A stretch of 64,000 nucleotides of DNA from Microbacterium croceum (GTDB lineage Bacteria; Actinomycetota; Actinomycetes; Actinomycetales; Microbacteriaceae), in the NCBI RefSeq assembly GCF_023091245.1, contig NZ_JAHWXN010000001.1:248001-312000 (forward strand), written 5' to 3'. Made by a program: the position numbers and the translations under genes. Of this stretch, positions 7,688 through 16,948 are shown piece by piece. Numbering within the stretch: position 1 is the stretch's first letter; the number at the start of each line of letters is the position of its first letter. The notes under the pieces were generated by a model. The model did not search any database and was not told where the DNA came from. It saw only the letters and a list, made by a program, of their open reading frames with translations.

Positions 7688-8895
7688 TCAGGCAGGGGCT
7701 CGTCGCGGTACAGCGCCTCGAAGGTGTCGAGCGTGCGGTTGATGTCGTGGATCGCCACGCCGTCGAGGGAGGCCTGCTGCATCCGCTCGAACTCCGCAGG
7801 CTCTGCCGTCAGCACATCCGTCAGCCGGGCGGCGAGCGCATCCGCGTCACCCGGAGGGAACAGGTAGCCGTTCTCGCCGTCGTGCACGAGGTGCGGGAGG
7901 GCGACCGCATCCGCCGCCACGATCGGCAGCGCCGAGGCCATGGCCTCCATGGTCGCGATCGACTGCAGCTCGGCGATCGAGGCGATCACGAACAGGCTTG
8001 CCCGCGACAGCAGCGCACGCAGCTCCGCGTCGGTGGTGCGTCCGTGGAAGGTCACGCGATCGGCGAGTCCGAGCTTCGCTGCGAGCGACTCCAGCTGCTT
8101 GCGCTGGTCGCCGCCCCCGACGATGTCGAACGTGGTGCCGAGCGCCGGGTCGAGCTTGGTCATCGCCTGCAGGATGACCTCGACCTGCTTCTCGGCCGTG
8201 AGTCGACCCACGAAGATGATGCGGTTCTGCTCGCGCGCCCCGAGCACTGGCGTGTACTGCGACGCATCGATGCCGCAGCTGACCGGGATCACTCCGGAGA
8301 CATCGATCGAGCTCTCGAGGAAGTCCGCCGCGCGCCGCGTGGGAGTGGTGATCGCGCGGGTGAGGTCGAAGGTGCGCTTGGCGTCTCCCCAGGCCCACTT
8401 CAGGATCTGATCGTCGATGAACTTCGGGAACGTGCTGTGGTCGAGGATGTTCTCGGCCATCACGTGGTTGGTCGCGATCACCGGGATGCCGCGCTCGTGC
8501 GCGATGTACGCCAGGCCGCGACCGATCACGATGTGCGACTGGATGTGCACGATGTCGGGCTTGACCTGGTCGAGGATCTTGCGGGCGTAGTGCTTGCTGC
8601 GCCACGGCCACACGAAGCGCAGCCAGTCGTGCGGCGCCCAGCGCACCGACGGCAGGCGGTGCAGCGTCATCGGCTCACCCTCGATCACCTCGGTGCGCGG
8701 CTGAGCGCGGCGGTAGGCCTGGTTGGGTGCGACGACATGCACGTCATGGCCGCGCTGCACGAGACCGGCGGCGAGGCGCTCGGCGAAGCGGGCGGCGCCG
8801 TTGATGTCGGGCGCGAAGGTGTCGCAGCCGATCAGGATGCGCAACGGTCGCTTCCCGGTCGCGGGAGCACTCGGATCGGAAGAGGAAGAAGACAT
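7684..8895 (-). CDS. GT4-family glycosyltransferase, likely lipid or mannosyl type
   Basis: 403 residues. After a Ser-rich leader it has RILIGCDTFAPDINGAARFAERLAAGL and HIQSHIVIGRGLAYIAHERGIPVIATNHVM, which resemble diacylglycerol or phosphatidylinositol glycosyltransferases. The donor domain has IFVGRLTAEKQVEVILQAM, FDIVGGGDQ and ELQSIATMEAMASALPIVAADAVALPHLV, the E-x7-E motif of GT4 enzymes. It is the first gene of a two-gene operon; the second glycosyltransferase overlaps its stop. A glycolipid or lipoglycan pathway is likely, but acceptor and sugar cannot be read from sequence. AAGGCAGC before the ATG serves as a binding site. Confidence 0.88.
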   Translation of the reverse strand: MSSSSSDPSAPATGKRPLRILIGCDTFAPDINGAARFAERLAAGLVQRGHDVHVVAPNQAYRRAQPRTEVIEGEPMTLHRLPSVRWAPHDWLRFVWPWRSKHYARKILDQVKPDIVHIQSHIVIGRGLAYIAHERGIPVIATNHVMAENILDHSTFPKFIDDQILKWAWGDAKRTFDLTRAITTPTRRAADFLESSIDVSGVIPVSCGIDASQYTPVLGAREQNRIIFVGRLTAEKQVEVILQAMTKLDPALGTTFDIVGGGDQRKQLESLAAKLGLADRVTFHGRTTDAELRALLSRASLFVIASIAELQSIATMEAMASALPIVAADAVALPHLVHDGENGYLFPPGDADALAARLTDVLTAEPAEFERMQQASLDGVAIHDINRTLDTFEALYRDEPLPE

Positions 8896-9019
8896 GCTGC
8901 CTTACGGTACGGCGGCCAAGGAAGGCCCTGGTCGGGGCGTTCGCCACTCTACCCGAGGGGTCTGCGCGCGCGGCCCAGGCGTACCGGCATCCTCCAGGCT
9001 CACCCTCTAGCGTGGAGGC

Positions 9020-9607
9020 ATGCGACTGACTGCCGACGCCGATCCCGCTCTGTGGATTCCCGTGACGGACTCGCTCGGGTGGCGAGGACGCCGCCACCGC
9101 AAGGCGGCGATCCGGATGCTGTTGGGCCAGGCCAACTCGGCCCTCGGCGCGACCGAGCGCCCCGGTTCGCGCTTCGGCGCCTGGGCGATGAGCCAGGCCG
9201 CGCCTTTCATGATGCGCCAGGCCGACGGGCGCGTGCTGGTGTGGACCTGGAAGGAGGAGCCGGAGCTCATCGTGGCCATGGCGACGGCGCAGCAGCTCAC
9301 CCCCGATGTGCGCATCGCCCGCGCGTCGATGCCGATGGACTACGACGACACCGTCTCGTTCCCCACGCGCCTCGGCGTGGGCGAGAAGCTGGTCGTGCCG
9401 GTGCCGGAGTCGCCCACGGCGCCACCGTTCGCGACCTACACGTGGGACACCGGCACGCACCTGATCACCGTGACCGCGGTATGCAGCGACCGTGAGCGGT
9501 TCGGCACGGTGATCGGGGCGCTCGACGACCTGGCACGCAGCATCCGCATCGCCGACGACCTCACCGGCGGCGAGTCTCCCGACGTGCTGCGGCTTCCGCC
9601 CGCCTGA
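9020..9607 (+). CDS. Conserved-looking hypothetical protein
   Basis: 195 residues, no recognised domain, no membrane segment and no signal peptide. The sequence is well balanced with a clear GGAGG site 5 bases before the ATG, so it is a genuine gene. Features include a basic stretch WRGRRHRKAAIRMLLGQAN near 22-40 and a C-terminal region (VTAVCSDRERFGTVIGALDDLARSIRI) that looks like the end of an alpha/beta domain. It is divergent from the glycosyltransferase operon and followed by a palindromic repeat and the DUF2252 gene. Function unknown. Confidence 0.65.
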   Translation: MRLTADADPALWIPVTDSLGWRGRRHRKAAIRMLLGQANSALGATERPGSRFGAWAMSQAAPFMMRQADGRVLVWTWKEEPELIVAMATAQQLTPDVRIARASMPMDYDDTVSFPTRLGVGEKLVVPVPESPTAPPFATYTWDTGTHLITVTAVCSDRERFGTVIGALDDLARSIRIADDLTGGESPDVLRLPPA

Positions 9608-9633
9608 GCTGTTGCCAGAGTAGGCGATCGCTC

Positions 9634-9689
9634 GAGCGTAGGCAGATCCTCCCGGAATCGGCCTACCTCCGCGTATTCACCTACCTCCG
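9634..9689. repeat. GTAGGC-type intergenic palindromic repeat, copy 1
   Basis: A 56-bp stretch matching 13497-13552 at 43 of 56 positions without gaps, by hand alignment. It contains GTAGGC and its complement GCCTAC, plus a second CCTACC, and can fold into a stem. It lies between the hypothetical gene and the DUF2252 gene, both on the plus strand. Confidence 0.6.
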
Positions 9690-9737
9690 CGGACTCCCTC
9701 AGCGCACCCGCACCCGCCCACCTGCCACAATGACCCC

Positions 9738-11090
9738 ATGACCTCCGAGTGGGCCGCACCGGCCTCGTACCGCGACCTCCTCGACCGCGGCATCGCCGCG
9801 CGCAAACGCACGCCCCGGCGCACCTTGGCTGAGCTTGCCGGCAGCGCCCGCGATCCTCTCGGCATCCTCGCCGCGCAGAACCGCGATCGCATCCCCGAGC
9901 TGGTCCCGCTGCGGGCGGAGCGGATGGCGGTCAGCCCTTTCACCTTCTACCGGGGAACAGCGGCGCTGATGGCCGCAGATCTCGCCGATGCTCCACACAG
10001 CGGCATCCTCGTCGCCTCCTGCGGAGACGCGCATGTGTCGAACTTCGGCTTCTACGCCTCGGCAGAGCGCAGCCTGATGTTCGACCTGAACGACTTCGAC
10101 GAGGCGGCCTGGGCGCCCTGGGAGTGGGACGTCAAGCGGCTGGTCGCCAGCATCGTCGTCGGCGGACAGGCGTCCGGTCGAACCGATGACGTGATCGACG
10201 AGGCCGTGCGCGGAACGGTCGCCACGTACGCACGGGGGATCCGGCGTGCCACCGAACTGAGTCCGACCGCGCGGTACTTCACCCACTTCAGCGTCGATTC
10301 GGCCAGAGGTCTGCTCGACAAGGCGTCGCAGAAGGTGATCCGCAGCGCGGTCAAGCAGGCCGAGCGTCGCACCGGCGAGCGCGCGGTGCGACGGCTCACC
10401 GAGGTGGATGCCGCGGGCCGCCGTCGTTTCCTGCCGCAGGCTCCCACCACGACCCCGGTCGGCACGGAGGTGCACGAGCTGGTGCATGACCTGGTCGCGC
10501 AGTACCGCCGTACCGCGAGCGCCGATGTCGCACTGCTCTTCGAGCACTTCTCCGTGAGCGACATCGCCCGGCGTGTGGTCGGCGTCGGCAGCGTGGGAAC
10601 CCGCTGCTACCTCGTGCTGTTCCAGGACGGCGAAGGCCACACCCTGCTGATGCAGCCGAAGCAGGCCTCCCGCAGCGTGCTCGAGGAGTACGGCCGCATC
10701 GCGCAGCCTCCGGCGCTGCAGCACATGATCGAGGCCTCCGGCGAAGGCGCCCGCGTGGTCTCGATGCAGCGCATCCTGCAGGCGCTCTCGGATCCGTTCC
10801 TCGGGCACCTGCGCGGTCCGAACGCCGACTTCTACGTGCGGCAGTTCCATGACATGAAGGGGAGCATCGACGTCGAGGAGCTCGACGACGGGCCGTTCAT
10901 CACGTATGCCCAGGCGTGCGCGGCAACGATCGCCCGTGCGCACAGCCAGTCCGTGACGGCATCCGAGGTGGCCGGCTACATCGGCAGCGGACGCGTGGTC
11001 GGGCAGGCCCTGCTCGACTGGGCGCGCGCCTACGCCGAAGTCTCGCTCGCCGACTATCGGGCCTTCCTGGCGGCATCCGCCGAGCCGTGA
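9738..11090 (+). CDS. DUF2252 family protein
   Basis: 450 residues, the usual length of DUF2252 proteins. These have a protein-kinase/aminoglycoside-phosphotransferase-like fold in their predicted core. Hallmarks seen are [16 protein letters not shown] (about 70-85), [15 protein letters not shown], the acidic [21 protein letters not shown], and [25 protein letters not shown]. The GDxHxxN and NDFDE words would place metal or phosphate ligands in one site, but no substrate is established for the family. Start ATG gives [18 protein letters not shown]. It stands alone; the following glycosidase has its own promoter. Confidence 0.85.
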   Translation: MTSEWAAPASYRDLLDRGIAARKRTPRRTLAELAGSARDPLGILAAQNRDRIPELVPLRAERMAVSPFTFYRGTAALMAADLADAPHSGILVASCGDAHVSNFGFYASAERSLMFDLNDFDEAAWAPWEWDVKRLVASIVVGGQASGRTDDVIDEAVRGTVATYARGIRRATELSPTARYFTHFSVDSARGLLDKASQKVIRSAVKQAERRTGERAVRRLTEVDAAGRRRFLPQAPTTTPVGTEVHELVHDLVAQYRRTASADVALLFEHFSVSDIARRVVGVGSVGTRCYLVLFQDGEGHTLLMQPKQASRSVLEEYGRIAQPPALQHMIEASGEGARVVSMQRILQALSDPFLGHLRGPNADFYVRQFHDMKGSIDVEELDDGPFITYAQACAATIARAHSQSVTASEVAGYIGSGRVVGQALLDWARAYAEVSLADYRAFLAASAEP

Positions 11091-11109
11091 TCCGCCCGAA
11101 CTAAATCGG

Positions 11110-11115
11110 TATAGT
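11110..11115 (+). promoter_or_regulatory. -10 element, probably leaderless glycosidase mRNA
   Basis: TATAGT ends 6 bases before the ATG at 11122, so transcription should begin at the A of the start codon. No Shine-Dalgarno sequence is present. Confidence 0.5.
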
Positions 11116-11121
11116 TGCCGC

Positions 11122-12414
11122 ATGGACGCTCCGCTGCGCTTCGGCGCCAACTACACGCCTCGCTCGCAGTGGATGCACGCCTGGATGGCGCTCGACCTCG
11201 ACGAGGTGCGTCGCGACTTCGAGGCCCTCGCCGCGCTGGGCCTCGACCACGTGCGCATCTTCCCGCTGTGGACGGTGCTGCAGCCGAACCGCACCCTGAT
11301 TCGCAATGAAGCGGTCGACGATGTGCGCGCCGTGGTCGACGTCGCCGCCGAGTTCGGACTCGATGCCAGCGTCGACGTGATCCAGGGGCACCTGTCGAGC
11401 TTCGACTTCATCCCCTCATGGCTGTTCACCTGGCACGACAAGAACATGTTCACGCACCCGGATGCGCTCAGCGGTCAGGCCGAGCTGGTCACCCGCCTCG
11501 GCGAGCGCCTGGGCGATGCCTCCAACTTCCTCGGCTTCACGCTGGGCAACGAGACCAACCAGTTCTCGGCACAGACCCACCCCTCCCCCTGGCCGGTCAC
11601 CGAGGCCGAAGCGGCGAACTGGATCACGACCCTGCTCGATGCGGCCCACGCCTCCGCCCCCGCCCAGCAGCACGTGCACAGCGAGTACGACGCGGCCTGG
11701 TACATGGACGGACACGGCTTCACGCCCGCGCTGGCCTCCCGTCTGGGCGACATCACGACCGTGCACTCCTGGATCTTCAACGGCACCGCGCAGCGCTACG
11801 GCGGCCGCTCGGTCGCCTCCGACCGCCACGCCGAGTACATGATCGAGCTCGCGCGCGCATTCTCCACCGACCCGCACAAGCCCATCTGGCTGCAGGAGGT
11901 CGGCGCCCCGTCGAACTGCCTGACGCCCGCGCAGACGCCCGACTTCCTCGAGGCCACGCTGCGCTCGGTCGTGCGCACCGAGAACCTGTGGGGCGTCACG
12001 TGGTGGTGCTCGCACGACGTCAGCCGCAGCCTCGCCGACTTCCCGGAGCTGGAGTACACGCTCGGCCTGGTCGACCAGAACGGCGAGGCGAAGCCGATCG
12101 GCCGCCGCTTCGCCGAGCTGATCCCCGAGCTGCGCGAACGCCGGCCCGCGCCCGCGCGCCCGCTCGGCATCGTGGTCGAGGTCGACGATGCCGAGACCCC
12201 GATCAGCCGCGGGGCGATGAGCCCCGGTGGCGCGATCTTCCAGGCCTGGGTCGACGCGTGCGAGGCAGGAGCGGACCCGGCCTTCGTGACCTCGCGGGAT
12301 GCCGCGAACTCCGATGTGCTCGCCGCGCGCGGCATCACCGAGCTGGTGCGGCCGGCCGTCGAGCCCTGGAGCTACGCCTCGCAGAACACGGTCGTCGAGC
12401 ACCGCGCGGTCTAG
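11122..12414 (+). CDS. Glycoside hydrolase, GH5/clan GH-A-like (mannanase/cellulase type)
   Basis: 430 residues with a TIM-barrel glycosidase layout. The likely acid/base is Glu144 in [13 protein letters not shown] (the NE pair after strand 4) and the likely nucleophile is Glu259 in IWLQEVGAP (strand 7). [30 protein letters not shown] forms the first strands. No signal peptide is present, so it should act inside the cell on imported oligosaccharides, for example beta-mannosides (inference). It has its own promoter. A LacI regulator is convergent only 4 bp beyond its stop and is a candidate regulator. The exact family and substrate remain open. Confidence 0.75.
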   Translation: MDAPLRFGANYTPRSQWMHAWMALDLDEVRRDFEALAALGLDHVRIFPLWTVLQPNRTLIRNEAVDDVRAVVDVAAEFGLDASVDVIQGHLSSFDFIPSWLFTWHDKNMFTHPDALSGQAELVTRLGERLGDASNFLGFTLGNETNQFSAQTHPSPWPVTEAEAANWITTLLDAAHASAPAQQHVHSEYDAAWYMDGHGFTPALASRLGDITTVHSWIFNGTAQRYGGRSVASDRHAEYMIELARAFSTDPHKPIWLQEVGAPSNCLTPAQTPDFLEATLRSVVRTENLWGVTWWCSHDVSRSLADFPELEYTLGLVDQNGEAKPIGRRFAELIPELRERRPAPARPLGIVVEVDDAETPISRGAMSPGGAIFQAWVDACEAGADPAFVTSRDAANSDVLAARGITELVRPAVEPWSYASQNTVVEHRAV

Positions 12415-12418
12415 CTGT

Positions 12419-13447
12419 CTAGCGCGGTGAGGGCGCCGCAGTGCTGTCGCGCACCGTGAGCTGCGGCACGGCGGCGGCGCGGTCGGGCAGCACCTCGGGC
12501 GAGTCGATCTGCGCGAGCAGGAACGCGGCGGCATCCGCTCCGAGCCTGAAGGTGTCGCGCGTGGCGCAGGTGATCGACGGATGCACGAGCGCCGCCACGA
12601 CCGAGTCGTCGAACGACGACAGCGACAGGTGCAGCGGCACCGGCACTCCGCACTCCTGCGCCGTGCGCAGCCCGGCGATCGCCATCACGTCGTTGTCGAA
12701 CACGACAGCCGTCGGCGGCTCCGCGGCGTCGAGCAGTCGGTGGAGCGCCGCGGATGCCGCGGCCGGCGATGAGTCGGTCGGGATGACCTCGCCGGTGACC
12801 CCGCGATCCGCGAGCGCCGTGAGCTCCTCAGCGCGCAGACGGGTGTGCTGGAACTCCCCCGGCCCCGCCACGTAGGCGATGGAGCGGTGCCCGAGCCCCG
12901 CGAGATGGCCGAACACGGTGCGCGCGACCTGGCGGTCGTCGATCCAGAGGGCGGCCGGGTCGCTCGCGCGCGAGGCGACGCTGCCGATCACGACCGCGGG
13001 AAGTCCGAGTTCGTGCAGCGTCGGCAGCCGCGGATCGTCGTCACGCGGGTCGATCACGATCACGCCGTCGACCTGGCGCGCACTGCGCCAGCGGCGATAC
13101 GTCGCCACCTCGTCCTCGACCGAGGAGACCAGCACGGTCTGCAGCGCGATGCGCTGCGCGGCGAGCGCCGACTGGATGCCGGCGATCAGATCCGTGAAGA
13201 ACGCCTCGGCTCCGAGCGTGCGGGCCGGGCGGTTGACCGCGAAGCCGATCACCCCCGCCCGCGCTCCGGTGAGCGCGCGAGCGGTGGAGCTGGGCAGCCA
13301 GTCGTGCTCCTCGGCGATCGCGAGGATGCGCTGCCGCGTCTGCTCGCTCACCCCGGGGCGGCCGTTCAACGCGAACGACACCGCCCCGGGTGAGACGCCG
13401 GCCAGGCGCGCGATATCCGTGATCGTCACACGCTTCACCGGGGGCAT
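12419..13447 (-). CDS. LacI-family transcriptional regulator
   Basis: 342 residues: LacI helix-turn-helix VTITDIARLAGVSPGAVSFALNGRPGVSE (about 6-35), then a hinge, then a sugar-binding-protein-like domain with VIVIDPRDDDPR, YVAGPGEFQHTRLR, VVFDNDVMAIAGLRTAQECGVPVPLHLSLSSFDD. It should repress or activate sugar genes in response to a small effector. It is convergent with the glycosidase at 11122-12414 and precedes the isomerase operon in the same direction with a repeat in between. Either could be its target. GAGGGG before ATG supports the start; a GTG three codons in is an alternative. Confidence 0.88.
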   Translation of the reverse strand: MPPVKRVTITDIARLAGVSPGAVSFALNGRPGVSEQTRQRILAIAEEHDWLPSSTARALTGARAGVIGFAVNRPARTLGAEAFFTDLIAGIQSALAAQRIALQTVLVSSVEDEVATYRRWRSARQVDGVIVIDPRDDDPRLPTLHELGLPAVVIGSVASRASDPAALWIDDRQVARTVFGHLAGLGHRSIAYVAGPGEFQHTRLRAEELTALADRGVTGEVIPTDSSPAAASAALHRLLDAAEPPTAVVFDNDVMAIAGLRTAQECGVPVPLHLSLSSFDDSVVAALVHPSITCATRDTFRLGADAAAFLLAQIDSPEVLPDRAAAVPQLTVRDSTAAPSPR

Positions 13448-13496
13448 CCCCTCACTGTAGGCCCGAGATCAAACTCGCCACGGCAGGGGATCCCGC

Positions 13497-13552
13497 GGGC
13501 GTAGGCCGATCTGCACAGGATCGCCCTACGCCCGGGTATTCGCCTACCGCCG
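13497..13552. repeat. GTAGGC-type intergenic palindromic repeat, copy 2
   Basis: The second copy of the 56-bp family at 9634-9689. Here the stem is better: GCGTAGG...GATC pairs with GGATCG.CCTACGC at 12 of 14 positions. It lies 16 bp beyond the stop of the isomerase gene on the minus strand. Confidence 0.6.
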
Positions 13553-13568
13553 AAACGGGCAGGCAGCC

Positions 13569-15200
13569 TCAGACGGCGACGTCTCCCACCAGGTTGACCT
13601 TGATCCCCATGCCTGCGAACATCGCGGCCTTGGCGATCAGGGCCTTGTCGGCGGTCTCGGCGTCGGGCGCGTAGACCGTCTGAGCGTGGTTGGCCTTGTG
13701 GCGGGCCATGAACTGGTCGCGCGAGATGCCGTGCAGCACCACGTGGGCGATCGGCCATTCCGGGTTCGTCGCGTCCTTGCGGCGCTGGGTCTCCTCCGCG
13801 GGCAGCTCGACCGCAGAGGCGCGGAAGATGTCGGCCTGCAGGATGCCGTCGGCGATGAAGACGCGCGACAGCACGAGCTCGCCGGGCTTCGAGACGCCGT
13901 TGATCGTGGCGCCGCCGGCCGGGAAGAACACGTGGCCCTGACGCCAGCCCTCTGCGTTCTGCCATCCGCCCAGGTGCGAGGCCGGAACCGAACCGGAGAT
14001 CTCGTAGACCCACACGAACTGTCCGTCGTAGTCCTCACCCCAGCGCACGTCGTGCAGGGTGTTGTCGGGCACCAGACCCATGGCACGCCACACGCGGTCG
14101 GTCACGAGCGCGTCGACCGCGACACCCTCATCGGCCTCGTTGAAGTGCGGGAACGCGCGGCCCTCGTGCAGCACGCGGGAACCGTCGCGCGAGGTCACCG
14201 GAGGACGCTCGGTGGAGTTCAGGATGCCCTCGGCCAGGTCGGATGCCGGCACCAGGTCCTTCAGCCCCTGCTGGTACTGGATGCCGACAGCGTCGAGGCC
14301 GAAGTCGTCGGCGATGCGGAGAGCGGCGATGTACATCTTCAACTGCCACTGCACCTGCTCGCGCGTCAGCTCGGTGGCGGCGTCCTCGCCGTAGACGAAG
14401 GTCATGCCCGCGTCGATCAGCCAGTCGTAGGCGGCGTCCGCCTCTTCCTCGCGGACGTTCAGCATCTCGGCGTACAGAGCCGACTGCGACAGACGCTCCT
14501 TGTAGATGCCGGTCTTGTTGAGCAGCTCGTCGTCGAAGATCGCGTTGTACATGCCCATGCAGCCCTCGTCGAAGACGCCGATGATGGCCTTCTCCGCGAG
14601 GAGCTCGGCGGCGAGTGCCTCCCCCAGCTGCTTCTCGGGACTGTCGGGGAGCTCGGGCAGGGCGCGCACGTGCGAGGCGTCGTGCGTGATGGCGCCGGTC
14701 TCGGTCCACTCCTTGATGCCGGCACGGAACCACTCGTCGGTGAAGTCGACCGACCAGATCGTCGCGTAGGGCTTGTCCATCTTGGTGAGCCCGGCGTTCA
14801 GACCGAGCAGACCCACGAGCCCGGGCCAGTCGCCCGCGAAGTTCGCGACCGTGAGGATCGGCCCCTGGTGCGTGCGCAGACCGGCGAGCACGTGGTGCGA
14901 GTACTGCCAGACGGCCTCTGCCACGATGAGCGGCGCGTCGACGGGGATGTTCTTGAAGACCTCGAGGCCCATGCGCTGGCTCGAGATGAAGCCGTGGCCG
15001 GTGGCGGGGTCGACGTCGTTGGCGCGGATGACGGTCCAGCCGAGGTCGTTGAAGACGCCGGTGACGCCCGCCTCGAGCTCGACCTGCACCGGCCAGCCGC
15101 CGGTGTTGGCGGCCTCGCGCAGGTCGCCGGAGGCGATCAGGTAGGCGGTCTTCGGGGCGGATGCCGGACGGGATGCCGGGGTCGGCAGTGTGTAGGTCAT
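13569..15200 (-). CDS. L-fucose isomerase-like sugar isomerase
   Basis: 543 residues, close to the 590 of FucI-type isomerases (aldose to ketose, Mn-dependent, hexameric). Family-like regions are AYLIASGDLREAANTGGWPVQ, EAVWQYSHHVLAGLRTHQGPILTVANFAGDWPGLVGLLGL, GCMGMYNAIFDDEL and LTREQVQWQLKMYIAALRIADDFGLDAVGIQYQQGLKDL; the last block resembles the conserved helix of FucI. It follows the FGGY kinase with a 4-base ATGA overlap, so ketose made here would be phosphorylated by that kinase. The natural sugar may be L-fucose, D-arabinose or a related aldose; the sequence alone does not decide. Confidence 0.75.
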   Translation of the reverse strand: MTYTLPTPASRPASAPKTAYLIASGDLREAANTGGWPVQVELEAGVTGVFNDLGWTVIRANDVDPATGHGFISSQRMGLEVFKNIPVDAPLIVAEAVWQYSHHVLAGLRTHQGPILTVANFAGDWPGLVGLLGLNAGLTKMDKPYATIWSVDFTDEWFRAGIKEWTETGAITHDASHVRALPELPDSPEKQLGEALAAELLAEKAIIGVFDEGCMGMYNAIFDDELLNKTGIYKERLSQSALYAEMLNVREEEADAAYDWLIDAGMTFVYGEDAATELTREQVQWQLKMYIAALRIADDFGLDAVGIQYQQGLKDLVPASDLAEGILNSTERPPVTSRDGSRVLHEGRAFPHFNEADEGVAVDALVTDRVWRAMGLVPDNTLHDVRWGEDYDGQFVWVYEISGSVPASHLGGWQNAEGWRQGHVFFPAGGATINGVSKPGELVLSRVFIADGILQADIFRASAVELPAEETQRRKDATNPEWPIAHVVLHGISRDQFMARHKANHAQTVYAPDAETADKALIAKAAMFAGMGIKVNLVGDVAV

Positions 15201-16786
15201 GATTCCTCCGTTGATGACGTCGTGGGGTGGGTGTGGGCCGCCGAGCCACCGGAGTGGGTCGCTGAGCCTGTCGAAGCACGCTGGTCGGCGGCGAGCTCAT
15301 GGGCGATGTCCGCGGTCGCCGAGTACAGGCGCACGTACCGGTCGAACAGGGTGTCGTAGGTCGGGCGCAGCGCGGCATCCGGCGTGATGATCTGGGCGAC
15401 CGGGTTCCAGTCGGCGATGAGCGGGGCCTCGGCGTCGGCGTCCTCTCCCGCTGCAGCGACCGCGGTGGCGGCGAGGAACGCGGCGCCGTAGCTCGCACCG
15501 ATGGTCGTGGCCGGCACCTCCTGCACCAGACCGGTCACATCGGAGACGATCTGGAGCCACAGCTGCCCCTGGGTCCCCCCGCCGACCGCGACGATGCGGC
15601 GGATGTCGGCCCCGGCCGCGCGCATGGTCTCGACGTTGTGCCGCACGCCCAGCGCCGTCGCCTCGAGCGCGGCCCGATACAGGTCGCCGCGGCCGTGCGC
15701 GAGCGTCAGCCCTGCGATGACGCCACGGGCGTCCGGGTCCTGGATCGGGGTGCGCTCACCGGCGAAGTACGGCAGCATCAGCAGTCCGCGCGCTCCGGGT
15801 CCCGAGGCCTCGGCCTCGGCGAGCAGCTGCGGATAGTCGGCATCCGTCAGGTCCTTGAGCCAGGCGGTCAGGGCGCCGGAGGTCGAGAGCCCTCCGGCGA
15901 GGTTGCGGGTGCCGGGGAACGCGCCGGCCGTGGTCCACATGGAGGGGGTGCGCAGGGTCTCCGCGCCGGTCGCCACGCTGTTCGTGAAGATCATGAACAT
16001 GGTCGTGCCGTACATGAGCATGAGGTCGCCGGGCTCGTGCGCGCCCACACTGACCGCCTCGGTCCACGCGTCGATCGTGCCGGTGATGACCGGGGTTCCG
16101 GCGGCGAGGCCGGTGAGCGCCGCCGCGTCGTCGGTGACGGAGCCGGCGATGTCGCCCGCCCAGGCGAGCTGCGGCGGTGCGATGCGCGCGGCGTACTGCG
16201 ACCAGAACGGCGCGTGCCACTGCTCGTTCTCGATGTCGTAGAACGGAGAGACCTGGCTCGCCGACTGGTGGTCGAGCACATAGGCGCCGGTGAGCTTGCG
16301 CGCGAGCCAGGATGCGGGCATGAACAGTCGGCGCGCGCGGACCCAGGCGTCCGGCTCCTCGTCGGCGACCCAGGCGATCTTCGGCCCGCCGGCCTGTGAG
16401 GTCAGCGTCGAGCCGCCCACGCGGATGATCTCTTCCGCGCTGAGCTCGGCGGTCATCCGCTCGATCTGCGCGCCGGCGCGGGTGTCGACGCCGTAGAGGA
16501 TCGCGGGGCGCACGGGCTCGTCGTCCTCATCCACGAGCAGGATGCAGGGGCCCATGCCGCTCACGCCGACCGCGATCACCTCGGCGTCCGGGTGCGCGCT
16601 CAGGAGTTCACGGGTGATCGAGACGAACTCATCCCACCAGATCGCGGCATCCATCTCGACCCATCCGGTGCGGGGGCGCGAGACATCATGCGCGCGGGTG
16701 GTCGAGGCGAGGATCGCGCCGTCGGCGGCGACCAGCACACCCTTGGTGCTCGACGTGCCGACATCCACTCCCAGAGTGCATCGCAT
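15197..16786 (-). CDS. FGGY-family carbohydrate kinase
   Basis: 529-residue ASKHA kinase of the xylulokinase/fuculokinase group. It has the N-terminal phosphate motif GVDVGTSSTKGVLV (residues 5-18), AVGVSGMGPCILLVDEDDEPVRPAILYGVDTRA, the C-terminal LPYFAGERTPIQDPDARG and the adenosine motif VAVGGGTQGQLWLQIVSDVTG. It should phosphorylate the ketose made by the next gene, whose start overlaps its stop. A GAGGAGG site precedes the ATG, and the palindrome at 16827-16840 is 41 bp upstream. The last 30 residues are a Ser/Thr/His/Gly-rich tail (ASTGSATHSGGSAAHTHP) created by a repeat-like sequence, not part of the fold. Confidence 0.85.
   Translation of the reverse strand: MRCTLGVDVGTSSTKGVLVAADGAILASTTRAHDVSRPRTGWVEMDAAIWWDEFVSITRELLSAHPDAEVIAVGVSGMGPCILLVDEDDEPVRPAILYGVDTRAGAQIERMTAELSAEEIIRVGGSTLTSQAGGPKIAWVADEEPDAWVRARRLFMPASWLARKLTGAYVLDHQSASQVSPFYDIENEQWHAPFWSQYAARIAPPQLAWAGDIAGSVTDDAAALTGLAAGTPVITGTIDAWTEAVSVGAHEPGDLMLMYGTTMFMIFTNSVATGAETLRTPSMWTTAGAFPGTRNLAGGLSTSGALTAWLKDLTDADYPQLLAEAEASGPGARGLLMLPYFAGERTPIQDPDARGVIAGLTLAHGRGDLYRAALEATALGVRHNVETMRAAGADIRRIVAVGGGTQGQLWLQIVSDVTGLVQEVPATTIGASYGAAFLAATAVAAAGEDADAEAPLIADWNPVAQIITPDAALRPTYDTLFDRYVRLYSATADIAHELAADQRASTGSATHSGGSAAHTHPTTSSTEES
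15255..15277. repeat. GCTGAGCCTGTCGAAGC-type short repeat inside the kinase 3' end
   Basis: TGGGTCGCTGAGCCTGTCG followed by AAGC matches a word that I recall as a frequent dispersed intergenic repeat of Microbacteriaceae and relatives. Here it lies in frame in the low-complexity C-terminus of the FGGY kinase. Only one copy is in the window. Confidence 0.4.
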
Positions 16787-16826
16787 GGCGTCCTCCTCGA
16801 TCGCGCTGGCCCTCCGAAAGCGTATC

Positions 16827-16840
16827 TGAAATCGATTTCA
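16827..16840. promoter_or_regulatory. LacI-type operator before the kinase-isomerase operon
   Basis: TGAAATCGATTTCA, a perfect 14-bp palindrome with the central CG usual for LacI-family sites, 41 bp before the kinase ATG. Near copies lie at 17957-17972 and 23692-23705. Confidence 0.75.
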
Positions 16841-16865
16841 TGTCGCAAGTGCGGATGCGACACTT

Positions 16866-16927
16866 CGGAGATCAGCGGAATCTCGGAGCGATTCAGTCAG
16901 CGAGGTCCGAGATGATGCAGATCTCCG
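16866..16927. repeat. 62-bp CGGAG-type palindromic repeat, copy 1
   Basis: Starts CGGAGATCAGCGGAATC and ends GCAGATCTCCG; the two ends pair with 18 of 22 bases. Same length and ends as the copies at 23824-23885 and 25115-25176. Lies just past the stop of the LacI gene (minus strand), so it could also end that transcript. Confidence 0.65.
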
Positions 16928-16948
16928 AGGTCATGCGAGACGAACCAC

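Noticed and set aside
6443..7867. 474-codon plus-strand ORF
   Set aside because: Covers the GT4 genes on the opposite strand, Arg-rich and without motifs.
13686..15359. 557-codon plus-strand ORF
   Set aside because: Mirror of the isomerase and kinase genes. It is rich in Arg, Gly, Val and His with no domain, as expected for antisense frames in high-GC DNA.
15277..16786. Kinase as frameshifted because of its odd C-terminus
   Set aside because: The frame is intact and the stop overlaps the next start in the usual ATGA way; the tail is in-frame low complexity.
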